From Hymenopus coronatus (taxonomy: Eukaryota > Arthropoda > Insecta > Mantodea > Hymenopodidae): DNA of 64,000 bases. The notes beneath the pieces are model-generated. The model saw only the letters and a list, made by a program, of their open reading frames with translations. It did no database searches and was not told the origin of the DNA. Every line of letters starts with the position of its first letter. The first letter of the stretch is position 1. The DNA lies in contig CM060890.1 of the NCBI GenBank assembly GCA_030762935.1, forward strand, positions 149,630,129-149,694,128, read 5' to 3'. Of this stretch, positions 21,481-33,840 are shown in pieces. A program made the position numbers and the translations under genes.

Positions 21481-24400
21481 AGTGTATGTGTCTGTGAGTG
21501 TATGTATCTGTGAGTGTATGTATCTGTGAGTGTATGTATCTGTGATTGTATGTATCTGTGATTGTATGTATCTGTGATTGTATGTACCTGTGATTGTATG
21601 TATGTGTGATTGTATGTATCTGTGATGGCATGTATGTGTAATTGTTTGTATATGTGATTGTATGTATCTGTGATTGTATGTATGTGTGATTGTTTGTATA
21701 TGTGATTGTATGTATGTGTGATTGTATGTATGTGTGATTGTATGTATCTGTGATTGTATGTATGTGTGGTTGTATGTATGTGTGATTGTATGTATGTGTG
21801 ATTGTATGTATCTGTGATTGTATGTATCTGTGATTGTATGTATGTATGATTGTATGTATATGTGATTGTATGTATGTGTGATTGTATGTATCTGTGATTG
21901 TATGTATCTGTGATTGTATGTATGTATGATTGTATGTATATGTGATTGTATGTATGTGTGATTGTTTGTATGTGTGATTGTATGTATGTGTGATTGTATG
22001 TATGTGTGATTCTATGTATGTGTGATTGTATGTATCTGTGATTGTATGTATGTGTGATTGTATATATATATGTAATTGTATGTATGTGTGATTGTATGTA
22101 TGTGTGTTTGTATTTATCTGTGATTGTATGTATCTGTGATTGTATGTATCTGTGATTATATGTATCTGTGATTGTATGTATGTGTGATTATATTGATCTG
22201 TGATTGTATGTATGTGTGTTTGTATGTATCTGTGATTGTATGTATCTGTGATTATATGTATCTGTGATTGTATGTATGTGTGATTGTATGTATCTGTGAT
22301 TGTATGTATGTGTGATTGTATGTATCTGTGATTGTATGTATGTGTGATTGTATGTATGTGTGATTGTATGTATGTGTGATTGTATGTATCTGTGATTGTA
22401 TGTATGTGTGATTGTATCTATGTGTGATTGTATGTATTTGTGATTGTATATATGTGTGATTGTATGCATGTGTGATTGTATGTATTTGTGATTGTATATA
22501 TGTGTGATTGTATATATGTGTGATTGTATGTATGTGTGATTGTATGTATCTGTGATTGTATGTATGTGTGACTGTATGTATCTGTGATTGTATGTATGTG
22601 TGATTGTATCTATGTGTGATTGTATGTATTTGTGATTGTATATATGTGTGATTGTATGTATGTGTGATTGTATGTATGTGTGATTGTTTATATGTGTCAT
22701 TGTAAATATGTGTGATTGTATGTATTTGTGAGTGTATGTATCTGTGAGTGTATGTATCTGTGAGCGTATGTATTTGTGATTGTATGTATGTGTGATTGTA
22801 TGCATCTGTGATTGTATGTATCTGTGAGTGTATGTATCTGTGACTGTATATATCTGTGATTGTATGTATGTGTGATTGTATGTATCTGTGATTGTATGTA
22901 TCTAGGATTATATGGATCTGTGAATGTATGTATGTGTGATTGTATGTATGTGTGATTGTATGTATGTGTGATTGTATGTATGTGTGATTGTATATATCTG
23001 TAAGTGTATGTATCTGTGATTATATGTATCTGTGATTGTATGTATGTGTGATTGTATGTATCTGTGACTGTAAGTATGTGTGATTGTATATATGTGTGAG
23101 AGTATGTATCTGTGATTGTATGTATGTGTGATTGTATGTATCTGTGATTGTATGTATGTGTGAGTGTATGTATCTGTGACTGTATGTATGTGTGATTGTA
23201 TGTATGTGTGATTGTATGTATCTGTGATTGTATGTATCTGTGATTGTATGTATCTGTGATTGTATGTATCTGTGATAGTATCTGTGATTATATGTGTTAT
23301 TGTATGTATGTATGATTGTATGTATATGTGATTGTATGTATCTGTGATTGTATGAATATGTGATTGTATGTATCTGTGATTGTATCTGTGATTGTATGTT
23401 TGTGTGATTGTATGTATCTGGGATTGTATGTATGTGTGATTGTATGTATGTGTGATTGGATGTATCTGTGATTGCATGTTTCTTTGATTGTATGTATGTG
23501 TGATTATATGTATGTGTGTTTTTATGTATCTGTGATTGTATGTATCTGTTATTGTATATATCTGTGATTGTATGTATGTGTGATTGTATATATGTGTGAT
23601 TGTATGTATCTGTGATTGTATGTATCTGTGATTGTATATATGTGTGATTTTATATATCTGTGATTCAATGTATCTGTGATTGTATGTATGTGTGATTGTA
23701 TGTATGTGTGATTGAATGTATCTGTGATTGCATGTATCTGTGATTGTATGTATGTGTGATTATATGTATGTGTGTTTTATGTATCTGTGATTGTATGTAT
23801 CTGTATTTGTATGTATCAATGATTGTATGTATGTGTGATTGTATATATGTGTGATTGTATGTATCTGTGATTGTGTGTATCTGTGATTGTATATATGTGT
23901 GGTTGTATATATCTGTGATTGTATGTATCTATTATTGTATGTATCTATGAGTGTATATATGTGTGATTGTATGTATGTGTGATTGTATGTATGTGTGATT
24001 GTATGTATCTGTGATTGTATGTAAGTGTGATTGTATGTATCTGTGAGTGTATGTATCTGTGAGTGTATGTATGTGTGATTGTATGTATGTGTGATTGTAT
24101 GTATGTGTGATTGTATGTATCTGTGATTGTATGTATGTGTGATTGTATGTATGTGTGACTGTATGTATGTGTGATTGTATGTATCTGTGATTTTATGTAT
24201 GTGTGATAGTATGTATATGTGATTGTATGTATCTGTGATTATATGTATCTGTGAGTGTATGTATCTGTGAGAGTATGTATATGCGATTGTATGTATCTGT
24301 GATTGTATGTATCTCTGAGTCTATGTGTTTGTGAATGTATGTATCTGTCATAGTATGTATCTGTGATTGTATGTAAGTGTGATTGTATGTTTCTGTGATT

Positions 24401-26640
24401 GTATGTATATGTGATTGTATGTATATGTGATTGTATGTATCTGTGATTGTATGTATCTGTGATTATAGTATATGTGATTGTATATATCTGTGATTGTATG
24501 TATGTGTGATTGTATTTATGTGTGATTGTATGTATATATGATTGTATATATCTGTGATTGTATGTATGTGTGATTAAATATATCTTTGATTGTATGTATG
24601 TGTGATTGTATGTATAGGTGATTGTATGTATATGTGATTGTATGTACCTGTGATTGAATGTATGTGTGATTGTATGTATATGTGAATGTATTTATCTGTG
24701 ATTGTATGTATGTGTGATTGTATGTATGTGTGATTGTGTGTATCTGTATTTGTATGTATGTGTGATTGTATGTATGTGTGATTGTATGTATCTGTGATTG
24801 TATGTATGTATGTATGTATGATTTATGTATTAGTGATTGTATGTATCTGTGTTTGTATGTATGTGCGATTTTATATATGTGTGATTGTATATATCTGTGA
24901 TTGTATGTATGTATGATTCTATGTATGTGTGAATAGTATGTATGTGTGATTTTATGTATGTGTGATTGTATATATTTGAGTTTGTATGTAGGTGTGATTG
25001 TATATATGTGTGACTGTATATATCTGTGATTGAATGTATGTGTGTTTGTATATATCTGTGATTTTACGTATGTGTGATTGTATGTATGTGTGATTGTATG
25101 TATCTGTGATTGTATATATCTGTGATTTTATGTATGTGTGACTGTATGTATCTGTGATTGTATGTATCTGTGATTGAATATATATCTGTGATTGTATGTA
25201 TCTGTGATTCTGTATATCCGTGATTTAATATATATCTGTGATTGTATATTATCTGTGAATGTATGTATCTGTGATTGTATGTATCTGAGACTGTATGTAT
25301 GTGTAATTGTATGTATCTGTGATTGTGTGTATGTGTGATTGTATGTATGTGTGATTGTATGTATCTGTGATTGTATGTATCTGTGAGCGTATGTATCTGT
25401 GAGTGTATGTATATGTGAGTGTATGTATCTGTGATTGTATGTATCTGTGATTGTATGTATGTGTGATTGTATGTATCTGTGATTGTATATATCTGTGATT
25501 GTATGTATATGTCATTGTATGTATATGTGATTGTATATATCTCTGATTGTATATATCTGTGATTGTATGTATATGTGATTGTATGTAGATGTGATTGTAT
25601 GTATATGTGATTGTATATATCTGTGATTGTAAGTATATGTGATTGTATATATCTGTGATTGTATATATCTGTGATTGTATGTATCTGTGATTGTATATAT
25701 CTGTGATTGTATGTATCTGTGAATGTAAATATCTGTGATTGTATGTATATGTGATTGTATGTATCTGTGAATGTAAATATCTGTGATTGTATGTATATGT
25801 GATTGTTTATATCTGTGATTGTATATATCTGTGATTGTATGTATATGTGAATGTATGTATGTGTGATTGTATGTATCTGTGATTGTATATACCTGTGATT
25901 GTATATATCTGTGATTGTAGGTATCTGTGATTGTATATATCTGTGATTGTATATATCTCTGATTTTATGTATTTGTGATTGTATGTATATGTGATTGTAT
26001 ATATCTGTGATTGTATGTATATGTGATTGTATATATCTGTGATTGTATGTATGTGTGAGTGTATGTATATGTGATTGTATATATCTGTGATTGTATGTAT
26101 ATGTGATTGTATATATCTGTGATTGTATGTATATGTGATTGTATATATCTGTGATTGTATGTATGTGTGATTGTATATATCTTTGATTGTATGTATATGT
26201 GATTGTGATTGTATGTATATGTGATTGTATATATCTGTGATTGTATGTATATGTGATTGTGTATATCTGTGATTGTATGTATGTGTGATTGTATATATCT
26301 GTGATTGTATGTATATGTGATTGTGTATATCTGTTAGTGTATGTATATGTGATTATATATATCTGTGATTGTATATATCTATGATTGTATTATATCTGTG
26401 AGTGTATGTATCTGTGATTGTATGTATCTGTGAATGTATATATGTGTGATTGTATGTATCTGTGATTGTGTGTATGTGTGATTGTATGTATATGTGATTG
26501 TATGTATCTGTTAGTGTCTTTGTGTTTATCTGTTTGGTTATGTGTCTGTGAGTTTATGTATCTGAGTGTATGTATCTGTGTGTATGAGCCTGTGTGTGTA
26601 TATGTCTTTAATTGTATGTATCTGTGTGTGTATGTGTGTG
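21480..26640 (+). repeat. 16-bp tandem array (TGTATGTATCTGTGAT type), ~5.2 kb
   Basis: Roughly 320 units of a 16-bp repeat, TGTATGTA followed by C, G or A and TGTGAT, are read on the plus strand. The variable ninth base distinguishes subtypes. From about 25500 TATATATCTGTGAT variants become common. The reverse strand gives long Thr/His/Ile/Tyr-rich open frames (up to 205 codons at 22188-22805) that are produced by the repeat and not supported as genes. Confidence 0.97.
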
Positions 26641-27290
26641 TATGTGTGTGAGGGTTAGTCTCTGTGTGTTTAATTGTCTGTGAGATTATGTGTCTGTGTG
26701 TATGTGTTTGTTGTTGTGAGGATATGTATCTGTGTATATATTTGTCTGTGTGTATGTGACTGGATCTGTGAGATATGTGTCTTTGTGTGCAATGTGTTAA
26801 TGGGTGTATGTGTCTGTGTGTATGTGTCTGTGTGTGTGAGGGTTAGTGGCTTGGAGTGTATGTGACTATTAATGTATATTTCTGTGTATATATGTGTCTG
26901 TGAGTGTATGTGCCTGCGTGTGTATTTGTCTGTGAGTGTATGTGTCTGTGTGTATGTGTCTGTGTAGATGTTTGTGAATGTTTCATTGTGTTTGAGGGTT
27001 AGTGACTTTGTGTGTATATGTCTGTGCGTATGTGTCTGTGTGTGTATGTGTCTGTGTCTGTGAGAGTATATTTCTGGGAGTGTATGTGTCTGTAAGTGAA
27101 TGCCTCTCTGTCTGTGAGAATATGTGTCGGTGTGTGTATGTGTCTGTTTGTGTATGTGTCTGTGTCTGTGTCTGTGAGTGTATGCGTCTGTGTGTGTATG
27201 TGTCTGAATATATGTGTTTATGTCTGTGAGGGTATTTGTCTGTGTCTGTTGTGTGTGCCTGTGTGTCAGTGAGTGTGTGTGTATGTGTCC
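26640..27290 (+). repeat. Irregular TGTGTCTGTG-rich transition array
   Basis: Low-complexity TG-rich DNA with TATGTGTCTGTG motifs but no fixed period that I can discern. It joins the 16-bp array to the 56-bp array. Confidence 0.85.
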
Positions 27291-28500
27291 GAGTTTGTGT
27301 GTGTGTATGTGCCTGTGGGTCAGTGAGTGTGTGTGTATGTGTCTGAGTTTGTGTGTGTGCATATGTGCCTGCGTGTCAGTGAGTGTGTGTGTATGTGTCT
27401 GAGTTTGTGTGTGTGCATATGTGCCTGTGGGTCAGTGAGTGTGTGTGTATGTGTCTGAGTTTGTGTGTGTGCATATGTGCCTGTGGGTCAGTGAGTGTGT
27501 GTGTATGTGTCTGAGTTTGTGTGTGTGCATATGTGCCTGTGGGTCAGTGAGTGTGCGTATGCGCCTGTGTGTCAGTGAGTGTGTGTATGTGCCTGCGTGT
27601 CAGTGAGTGTGTGTGTGTATGTGTCTGAGTTTGTGTGTGTGCATATGTGCCTGTGGGTCAGTGAGTGTGTGTGTATGTGTCTGAGTTTGTGTGTGTGCAT
27701 ATGTGCCTGTGGGTCAGTGAGTGTGTGTGTGTATGTGTCTGAGTTTGTGTGTGTGCATATGTGCCTGTGGGTCAGTGAGTGTGCGTATGCGCCTGTGTGT
27801 CAGTGAGTGTGTGTATGTGTCTGAGTTTGTGTGTGTGCATATGTGCCTGTGGGTCAGTGAGTGTGTGTGTATGTGTCTGAGTTTGTGTGTGTGCATATGT
27901 GCCTGTGGGTCAGTGAGTGTGTGTATGTGTCTGAGTTTGTGTGTGTGCATATGTGCCTGTGGGTCAGTGAGTGTGTGTGTGTATGTGTCTGAGTTTGTGT
28001 GTGTGCATATGTGCCTGTGGGTCAGTGAGTGTGTGTGTGTATGTGTCTGAGTTTGTGTGTGTGCATATGTGCCTGTGGGTCAGTGAGTGTGTGTGTATGT
28101 GTCTGAGTTTGTGTGTGTGCATATGTGCCTGTGGGTCAGTGAGTGTGTGTGTATGTGTCTGAGTTTGTGTGTGTGCATATGTGCCTTGGGTCAGTGAGTG
28201 TGCGTATGCGCCTGTGTGTCAGTGAGTGTGTGTATGTGCCTGTGTGTCAGTGAGTATGTGTGTATGTGTCTGAGTTTGTGTGTGTGCATATGTGCCTGTG
28301 GGTCAGTGAGTGTGTGTGTATGTGTCTGAGTTTGTGTGTGTGCATATGTGCCTTGGGTCAGTGAGTGTGCGTATGCGCCTGTGTGTCAATGAGTGTGTGT
28401 ATGTGCCTGTGTGTCAGTGAGTATGTGTGTATGTGTCTGAGTTTGTGTGTGTGCATATGTGCCTGTGGGTCAGTGAGTGTGCGTATGCGCCTGTGTGTCA
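27290..28500 (+). repeat. 56-bp minisatellite (two diverged 28-bp halves)
   Basis: The phrase GCCTGTGGGTCAGTGAGTG recurs at exact 56-bp steps (27315, 27371, 27427, 27483, 27539). The unit joins one half with GGGTCAGTGAGTG to a second half with TGTCTGAGTTTGTG and GCATATGTGCC. Shorter variants with TGCGTATGCGCC are interspersed. Apparent Cys/Val-rich frames are by-products. Confidence 0.93.
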
Positions 28501-30640
28501 GTGAGTGTGTGTATGTGCCTGCGTGTCAGTGAGTGTGTGTATGTGCCTGCGTGTCAGTGAGTGTGTGTGTCTGTGTGTATGTGCCTGTGTGTCAGTGAGT
28601 ATGTGTGTATGTGTCTGAGTTTGTGTGTGTGCATATGTGCCTGTGGGTCAGTGAGTGTGTGTGCGTATGCGCCTGTGTGTCAGTGAGTGTGTGTATGTGC
28701 CTGTGTGTCAGTGAGTGTGTGTATGTGCCTGTGTGTCAGTGAGTGTGTGTATGTGCCTGTGTGTATGTGCCTCTGTGTCAGTGAGTGTGTGTATGTGCCT
28801 GTGTGTCAGTGAGTGTGTGTATGTGCCTGTGTGTATGTGCCTCTGTGTCAGTGAGTGTGTGTATGTGCCTGTGTGTCAGTGAGTGTGTGAATGTGCCTGT
28901 TTGTCAGTGAGTGTGTGTATGTGTCCGAGTTTGTGTGTGTGTCTGTGTGTACGTCTGTGTGTGTGGCTGTATGTCTGTGAGTGTGTGTATGTGCCTGTGT
29001 GTCAGTGAGTGTGTGTATGTGCCTCTGTGTCAGTGAGTGTGTGTATGTGCCTCTGTGTCAGTGAGTGTGTGTATGTGCCTCTGTGTCAGTGAGTGTGTGT
29101 ATGTGCCTCTGTGTCAGTGAGTGTTTGTATGTGCCTCTGTGTCAGTGAGTGTGTGTATGTGCCTGTGTGTCAGTGAGTGTGTGTATGTGCCTCTGTGTAT
29201 GTGCCTCTGTGTCAGTGAGTGTGTGTATGTGCCTCTGTGTCAGTGAGTGTGTGTATGTGCCTGTGTGTCAGTGAGTGTGTGTATGTGACTCTGTGTCAGT
29301 GAGTGTGTGTATGTGCCTGTGTGTCAGTGAGTGTGTGTATGTGCCTGTGTGTCAGTGAGTGTGTGTATGTGCCTCTGTGTCAGTGAGTGTGTGTATGTGC
29401 CTGTGTGTCAGTGAGTGTGTGTATGTGCCTGTGTGTCAGTGAGTGTGTGTATGTGCCTCTGTGTCAGTGAGTGTGTGTATGTGCCTGTGTGTCAGTGAGT
29501 GTGTGTATGTGCCTCTGTGTCAGTGAGTGTGTGTATGTGCCTCTGTGTCAGTGAGTGTGTGTATGTGCCTCTGTGGCAGTGAGTGTGTGTATGTGCCTGT
29601 GTGTCAGTGAGTGTGTGTATGTGCCTCTGTGGCAGTGAGTGTGTGTATGTGCCTCTGTGTCAGTGAGTGTGTGTATGTGCCTCTGTGTCAGTGAGTGTGT
29701 GTATGTGCCTCTGTGTCAGTGAGTGTGTGTATGTGCCTCTGTGTCAGTGAGTGTGTGTATGTGCCTCTGTGTCAGTGAGTGTGTGTATGTGCCTCTGTGT
29801 CAGTGAGTGTGTGTATGTGCCTGTGTGTCAGTGAGTGTGTGTATGTGCCTGTGTGTATGTGCCTCTGTGTCATTGAGTGTGTGTATGTGCCTGTGTGTCA
29901 GTGAGTGTGTGTATGTGCCTGCGTGTCAGTGAGTGTGTGTATGTGCCTGTGTGTCAGTGAGTGTGTGTATGTGCCTGTGTGTCAGTGAGTGTGTGTATGT
30001 GCCTGTGTGTCAGTGAGTGTGTGTATGTGCCTGTGTGTCTGTGTGTATGTGCCTGTGTGTCAGTGAGTGTGTGTATGTGCCTGTGTGTCTGTGTGTATGT
30101 GCCTCTGTGTCAGTGAGTGTGTGTATGTGCCTGTGTGTCAGTGAGTGTGTGTATGTGCCTGTGTGTCTGTGTGTATGTGCCTCTGTGTCAGTGAGTGTGT
30201 GTATGTGCCTGTGTGTCAGTGAGTATGTGTGTCTGTGTGTATGTGCCTCTGTGTCAGTGAGTATGTGTGTTTACGTGTATGTGCCTGTTTGTCAGTGAGT
30301 GTGTGTATGTGCCTGTGGGTCAGTGAGTGTGTGTATGTGTCCGAGTTTGTGTGTGTGTCTGTGTGTACGTCTGTGTGTGTGGCTGTATGTCTGTGAGTGT
30401 GTTCCTGTGTGTCTGTGGGTGTGTGTATGTGCCAATGAGTGTGTGTATTTGCCTGTGTGTCTGTGAGTGTGTGTTTGTGACAATGATTGTTTGTATTTGG
30501 CTGTGTGTCTGTGAATGTGTGTGTGTAGTTGCCTGTATATTAGTGAGTGTGGGTGTCTGTGTGTAGGTGCCTGTGTGTCTGTGTGTGTACGTGGCTGATT
30601 TTCTCTGAGTGTGTGTTTCAGTATGTGTTTGTGCCTGTGT
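28500..30640 (+). repeat. 28-bp minisatellite (TGTCAGTGAGTGTGTGTATG type)
   Basis: Units of 28 bp (GCCT at 29049 and 29077, and so on) have two main forms differing at one base, GCCTCTGTG and GCCTGTGTG. They appear to be the simpler form of the 56-bp unit upstream. Towards 30330-30640 the array becomes irregular; a block containing GTCCGAGTTTGTG, GTACGTCTG and GGCTGTATG, seen at 28920-28980, recurs at 30340-30400. Confidence 0.93.
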
Positions 30641-31594
30641 GTCTTTGAGTGTGTGTATGTGCCAATGAGTGTGTATTTGCCTGTGTGTCTGTGAGTGTGT
30701 GTGTGTGTATGTATGTGACTGTGTGTCTGTTAATGTATGGGTCTGTATGTGTACGTGACTATGTGTCTTTGAGTGTCTGTTTGTGTTTGTATGTGACTGT
30801 GCGTCTGTTAGTGTGTGTATCTGTATGTGTACGTGACTGTGTGTCTTTGAGTGTATGTTTGTGTTTGTATGTGACTGTGTGTCTGTTAGTGTGTGGGTCT
30901 GTATGTGTACGTGACTGTGTGTCTTTGAGTGTATGTCTGTGTTTGTGACTGTGTGTCTGTATGTGTACGGGAGTGTGTGTCTTTGAATGTATGTTTGTGT
31001 TTGTGACTGTGTGTCTGTATGTGTACGGGAGTGTGTGTCTTTGAGTGTATGTTTGTGTTTGTATGTGACTGTGTCTGATAGTGTGTGGGTCTGTATGTGT
31101 ACGTGACTATGTGTCTTTGAGTGTATGTTTGTGTTTGTATGTGAATGTGTGTCTGTTAGTGCGTGGGTCTGTATGTGTACGTGACTACATGTCTTTGAGT
31201 GTATGTTTGTGTTTGTATGTGACTGTGTGTCTGTATGTGTACGTGACTACGTGTCTTTGAGTGTATGTTTGTGTTTGTATGTGACTGTGTGTCTGTATGT
31301 GTACGTGACTACGTGTCTTTGAGTGTATGTTTGTGTTTGTATGTGACTGTGTGTCTGTATGTGTACGTGACTACATGTCTTTGAGTGTATGTTTGTGTTT
31401 GTATGTGACTGTGTGTCTGTATGTGTACGTGACTACATGTCTTTGAGTGTATGTTTGTGTTTGTATGTGACCGTGTGTCTGTATGTGTACGTGACTACGT
31501 GTCTTTGAGTGTATGTTTGTGTTTTTATGTGACTGTGTGTCTGTTAGTGTGTGGGTCTGTATGTGTACGTGACTACGTGTCTGTGACTGTGTGT
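30640..31594 (+). repeat. 62-bp minisatellite (TGTACGTGACTACGTGTC type)
   Basis: The phrase GTGACTGTGTGTCTGTATG recurs at 62-bp spacing (31221, 31283). Units carry TGTACGTGACTACGTGTC and TTTGAGTGTATGTTTGTG, and longer variants insert TTAGTGTGTGGG. The array ends abruptly at about 31594 where the gypsy remnant starts. Confidence 0.92.
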
Positions 31595-31934
31595 CCGTGT
31601 CGAAAGTGGAGAAGCTCTGTGCACTAGCAAGAGTGTCGTCAGCCCGTGGTAAGGGGAAACAGTCCTGAGATGGAAGCGAGAGGACAGGGCAGTTCCACTT
31701 TTGAATGATTGCCTGTCAACACTGCTATCGTGTAAGCAGACAGCTGCGAGGCTGACTACTTCAGCTAGACTTTCAACCAGACCCAAGTTATATCTGCCGC
31801 TCGGCGATAGTCTTGCGCTGTCCTCGTCCCAGCTTCAGCTGCCTCCTCTTGGCAAGGCAGTAATGCGCGGGCAACGCATAATTCGTTTAGTGATGTCTTC
31901 GAGCCCGACAGCGTTTACCTGCCAGCATCCTTAC

Positions 31935-32195
31935 CCACTTCTTGCGTTCTTCATGATCAGCCTGTAGATACCTGGGCTTCGGAGCACAAGCACATTTCGG
32001 CCGATGGATACCGTCGCCCTATGACTCCTGAGGACATCTAATCCCAGTATCATATGTCGAGTCAACGTGTGACGAACGCCCATAGTCTCACAGTGCTCAG
32101 TTGCAGTGTCAAGCCCAGCAGGGATTCCTGCCAGTTCAGGTGTGATTACGGTCATTACTGTACCGGTGTCTACGAATTTCTGGCGCAGCTGTCGT
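31935..32195 (-). pseudogene. Retropepsin domain of the gypsy remnant
   Basis: The minus-strand frame contains the active-site phrase KFVDTGTVMTVITPEL, with the Asp-Thr-Gly codons at 32162-32170, and about 35-40 residues later MILGLDVL (about 32032-32053), the second conserved element of Ty3/gypsy proteases. The frame stays open to 31931. The domain is recognisable but sits in a gag-pol reading broken elsewhere and ends before reverse transcriptase. Confidence 0.82.
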
Positions 32196-32229
32196 CCATT
32201 CTTTTACCCAAGGGGGTGTGGTGTAGACG

Positions 32230-33260
32230 GGCCCGACTTGCCCCACGTTGCGCATTTTCCGCCTACTTGTGGTCTTGATGTGGACAATCCTTCACTAAAT
32301 GACCTAGCTCGCCAAACCCCAGCACACACCAACTGAAGATCGTCGTATTCTCCTGCTTATATCTCTCTCCCTGACCTAGCGAACATTTCTGGTCCTTGAA
32401 TGTGAGCTGTTGTCTTGGCCGTTAACGCCTCGTGGATCGCTGAGCTTCAGCTGCAGTCGCATCTCGGCGTCACGCAATAGGCAGCAGTTTTCTGGGACAC
32501 GTAGCTAGGTGAAAGAGCTTTGTTCGCAAGCTGTTCGATGTCTAGGGCGAAAGCCTCCATCGTCTCGCCTAAAGCTTTCTGCGGTAGGCCGCAGACAAGC
32601 GATGGTTCCCGAAACCGTTCTCGAGGGCCTCCTAGATGACCTCGGACTTCGGGGTCATTCAGTTTTTGTGACCCCTATCACTGTAAGCTTGCTATAAGTT
32701 ATACGACTTCCTTCTCTGCTGACTTATGGGCTGCTAAGCTGGAGAACTGTTGGTGGAAAACGTCAAAGGTTGACGTCCCTCGTACTTAACTTGACGCGTG
32801 CGGATGTCGTGTCACGACCTGGATTTAAACTTTTTGTAGAGCATCTGGCGTTCAGTTCCTTGGCGCCGCTGTCCACTCTATCCTCTAAGACATTAAAACG
32901 CTCCCCGAAGTCATCCAGGCCATTAGGGTGTTGGTCGTAGTCCTTCATTATTCAACCAAGTTCTTCCACGTCCTTCTTCACGCCGGACAGATGTGCGTCG
33001 ATTTTTGCAGAAAGTTCCGTTTTCATCGTGGCCATTTAATTTCTTATCTTCTCTATGCCCAATTCCATCTTCTCTTCTATCTTCTCCACTGCGCTTTCCA
33101 TTCCGATTCTCATTCCTTCTTTTACATTTCTAAGTTCAGTTTCATTTCCGTCTGCAGCTTCTCTAATGAGGAATTCGTGTCGTTGTTTCGCCCCTCATTT
33201 CGTCATGCCCGTGTTCATCTTGCTATCCATCTCCTCAAATCATTTTTTAAGTAGATCTAT
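32230..33260 (-). pseudogene. gag of the gypsy remnant, with stops and frameshifts
   Basis: The minus strand begins with a Lys/Glu/Met-rich, coiled-coil-like segment interrupted by stops (about 33250-32960), then a 61-codon frame at 32948-32763. Next comes a Gag-core phrase FDVFHQQFSSLAAH near 32740, and GETMEAFALDIEQLANKAL at about 32580-32513. A single zinc knuckle at 32328-32282 reads as C-x8-H-x4-C with the second Cys replaced by Phe (GFGELGHLVKDC). These are the landmarks, in order, of an arthropod-type Ty3/gypsy Gag. Different frames are needed to read them, so the gene is dead. Confidence 0.8.
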
Positions 33261-33273
33261 CTTGGCTTCTCTA

Positions 33274-33290
33274 TCCCACCCCTGACACCA
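33274..33290 (-). other. Candidate primer-binding site
   Basis: On the minus strand, TGGTGTCAGGGGTGGGA lies just after the presumed LTR end and before gag. TGGTGTCAGAAGTGGGA-like sites are common in Ty3/gypsy elements and prime minus-strand synthesis from a tRNA 3' end. The particular tRNA is not assigned. Confidence 0.65.
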
Positions 33291-33690
33291 GCGTAACACA
33301 TATCTTTATTGACTCAAAAGTCGGTTAAATATAAAGTATTTAAATCACTACTGCGAATAATTCACTCGAAGCGTTGATGTGTATAGACAGATAATGGTTT
33401 TCTGCATCCACATCTCGCTCCCCACTGTGGGGTAATTTCTGCTGACTACTCAGTACAGTTCACACAATTACAATTTTACCTCCTTTTGTAGCTACAAAAT
33501 AACGTCACAGAACTATGTGGAAACCTGTGGAAGCCAAGGTTTTCATACGTACCTCGAAGCTCGAGAAGAATCAAAACGTCTCGCGCCGCTCTTCCCGCAT
33601 TATTTACGGATCTAAGGTTTCCAACTGATATGACTCACATACCAAGGCGTACGTGAGACCCACTGCACAAGACAGCACTAGCACAGTGTT
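33291..33690 (-). repeat. Probable 5' LTR of the gypsy remnant
   Basis: The region lies between the primer-binding-site-like sequence and the resumption of family A. It carries a minus-strand AATAAA near its inner end. The outer limit is estimated, since the partner LTR is not in the window and no terminal comparison can be made. Confidence 0.5.
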
Positions 33691-33699
33691 TAGGTTTTC

Positions 33700-33840
33700 T
33701 CAGAAGGGAATGTGTCAACCTGTGGCCATACAAAGAGAACAAATTTGAATCTCATGGCAACCAGCGTTTAAAAGATTTAACTATCGCTTTAGCCTAGTAT
33801 ACTCATTTATTTTACTTCTACCTAAACTGTATTACCTGTC
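33700..33840 (+). repeat. Family-A fragment, 3' part
   Basis: The stretch includes CCATACAAAGAGAACAAATT, GGCAACCAGCGTTTAAAAGA and CTATCGCTTTAGCCTAGTAT, which match the 3' third of family A. It is truncated at both sides. Confidence 0.7.

Larger units (their letters stand above)
31595..33690 (-). mobile_element. Decayed Ty3/gypsy LTR retrotransposon, truncated at the GT array
   Basis: Read on the minus strand it runs: probable 5' LTR (about 33690-33291) with AATAAA at 33305-33310; a primer-binding-site-like TGGTGTCAGGGGTGGGA (33274-33290); gag with coiled-coil N-terminus, matrix/capsid-like segments and a zinc knuckle; then an aspartic protease. Reverse transcriptase and integrase are absent because the sequence runs into the GT array. 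Several stops and frameshifts are visible, so it is not functional. A family-A fragment flanks it at 33700, which suggests insertion into family A. Confidence 0.85.

Noticed and set aside
22188..25515. Long Thr/His/Ile/Tyr-rich frames (up to 205 codons) on the minus strand
   Set aside because: Direct translation of a 16-bp repeat that happens to lack stops; no unique sequence.
26466..30948. Cys/Val-rich frames resembling cysteine-rich proteins
   Set aside because: Translation of TGTGTG-type minisatellites.
21480..31590. CRISPR-like regular repeats
   Set aside because: No unique spacers and no cas genes; the context is eukaryotic tandem repeat.
33055..33285. Plus-strand Ser/Phe-rich frame
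   Set aside because: Antisense shadow of the coiled-coil gag segment of the gypsy remnant.
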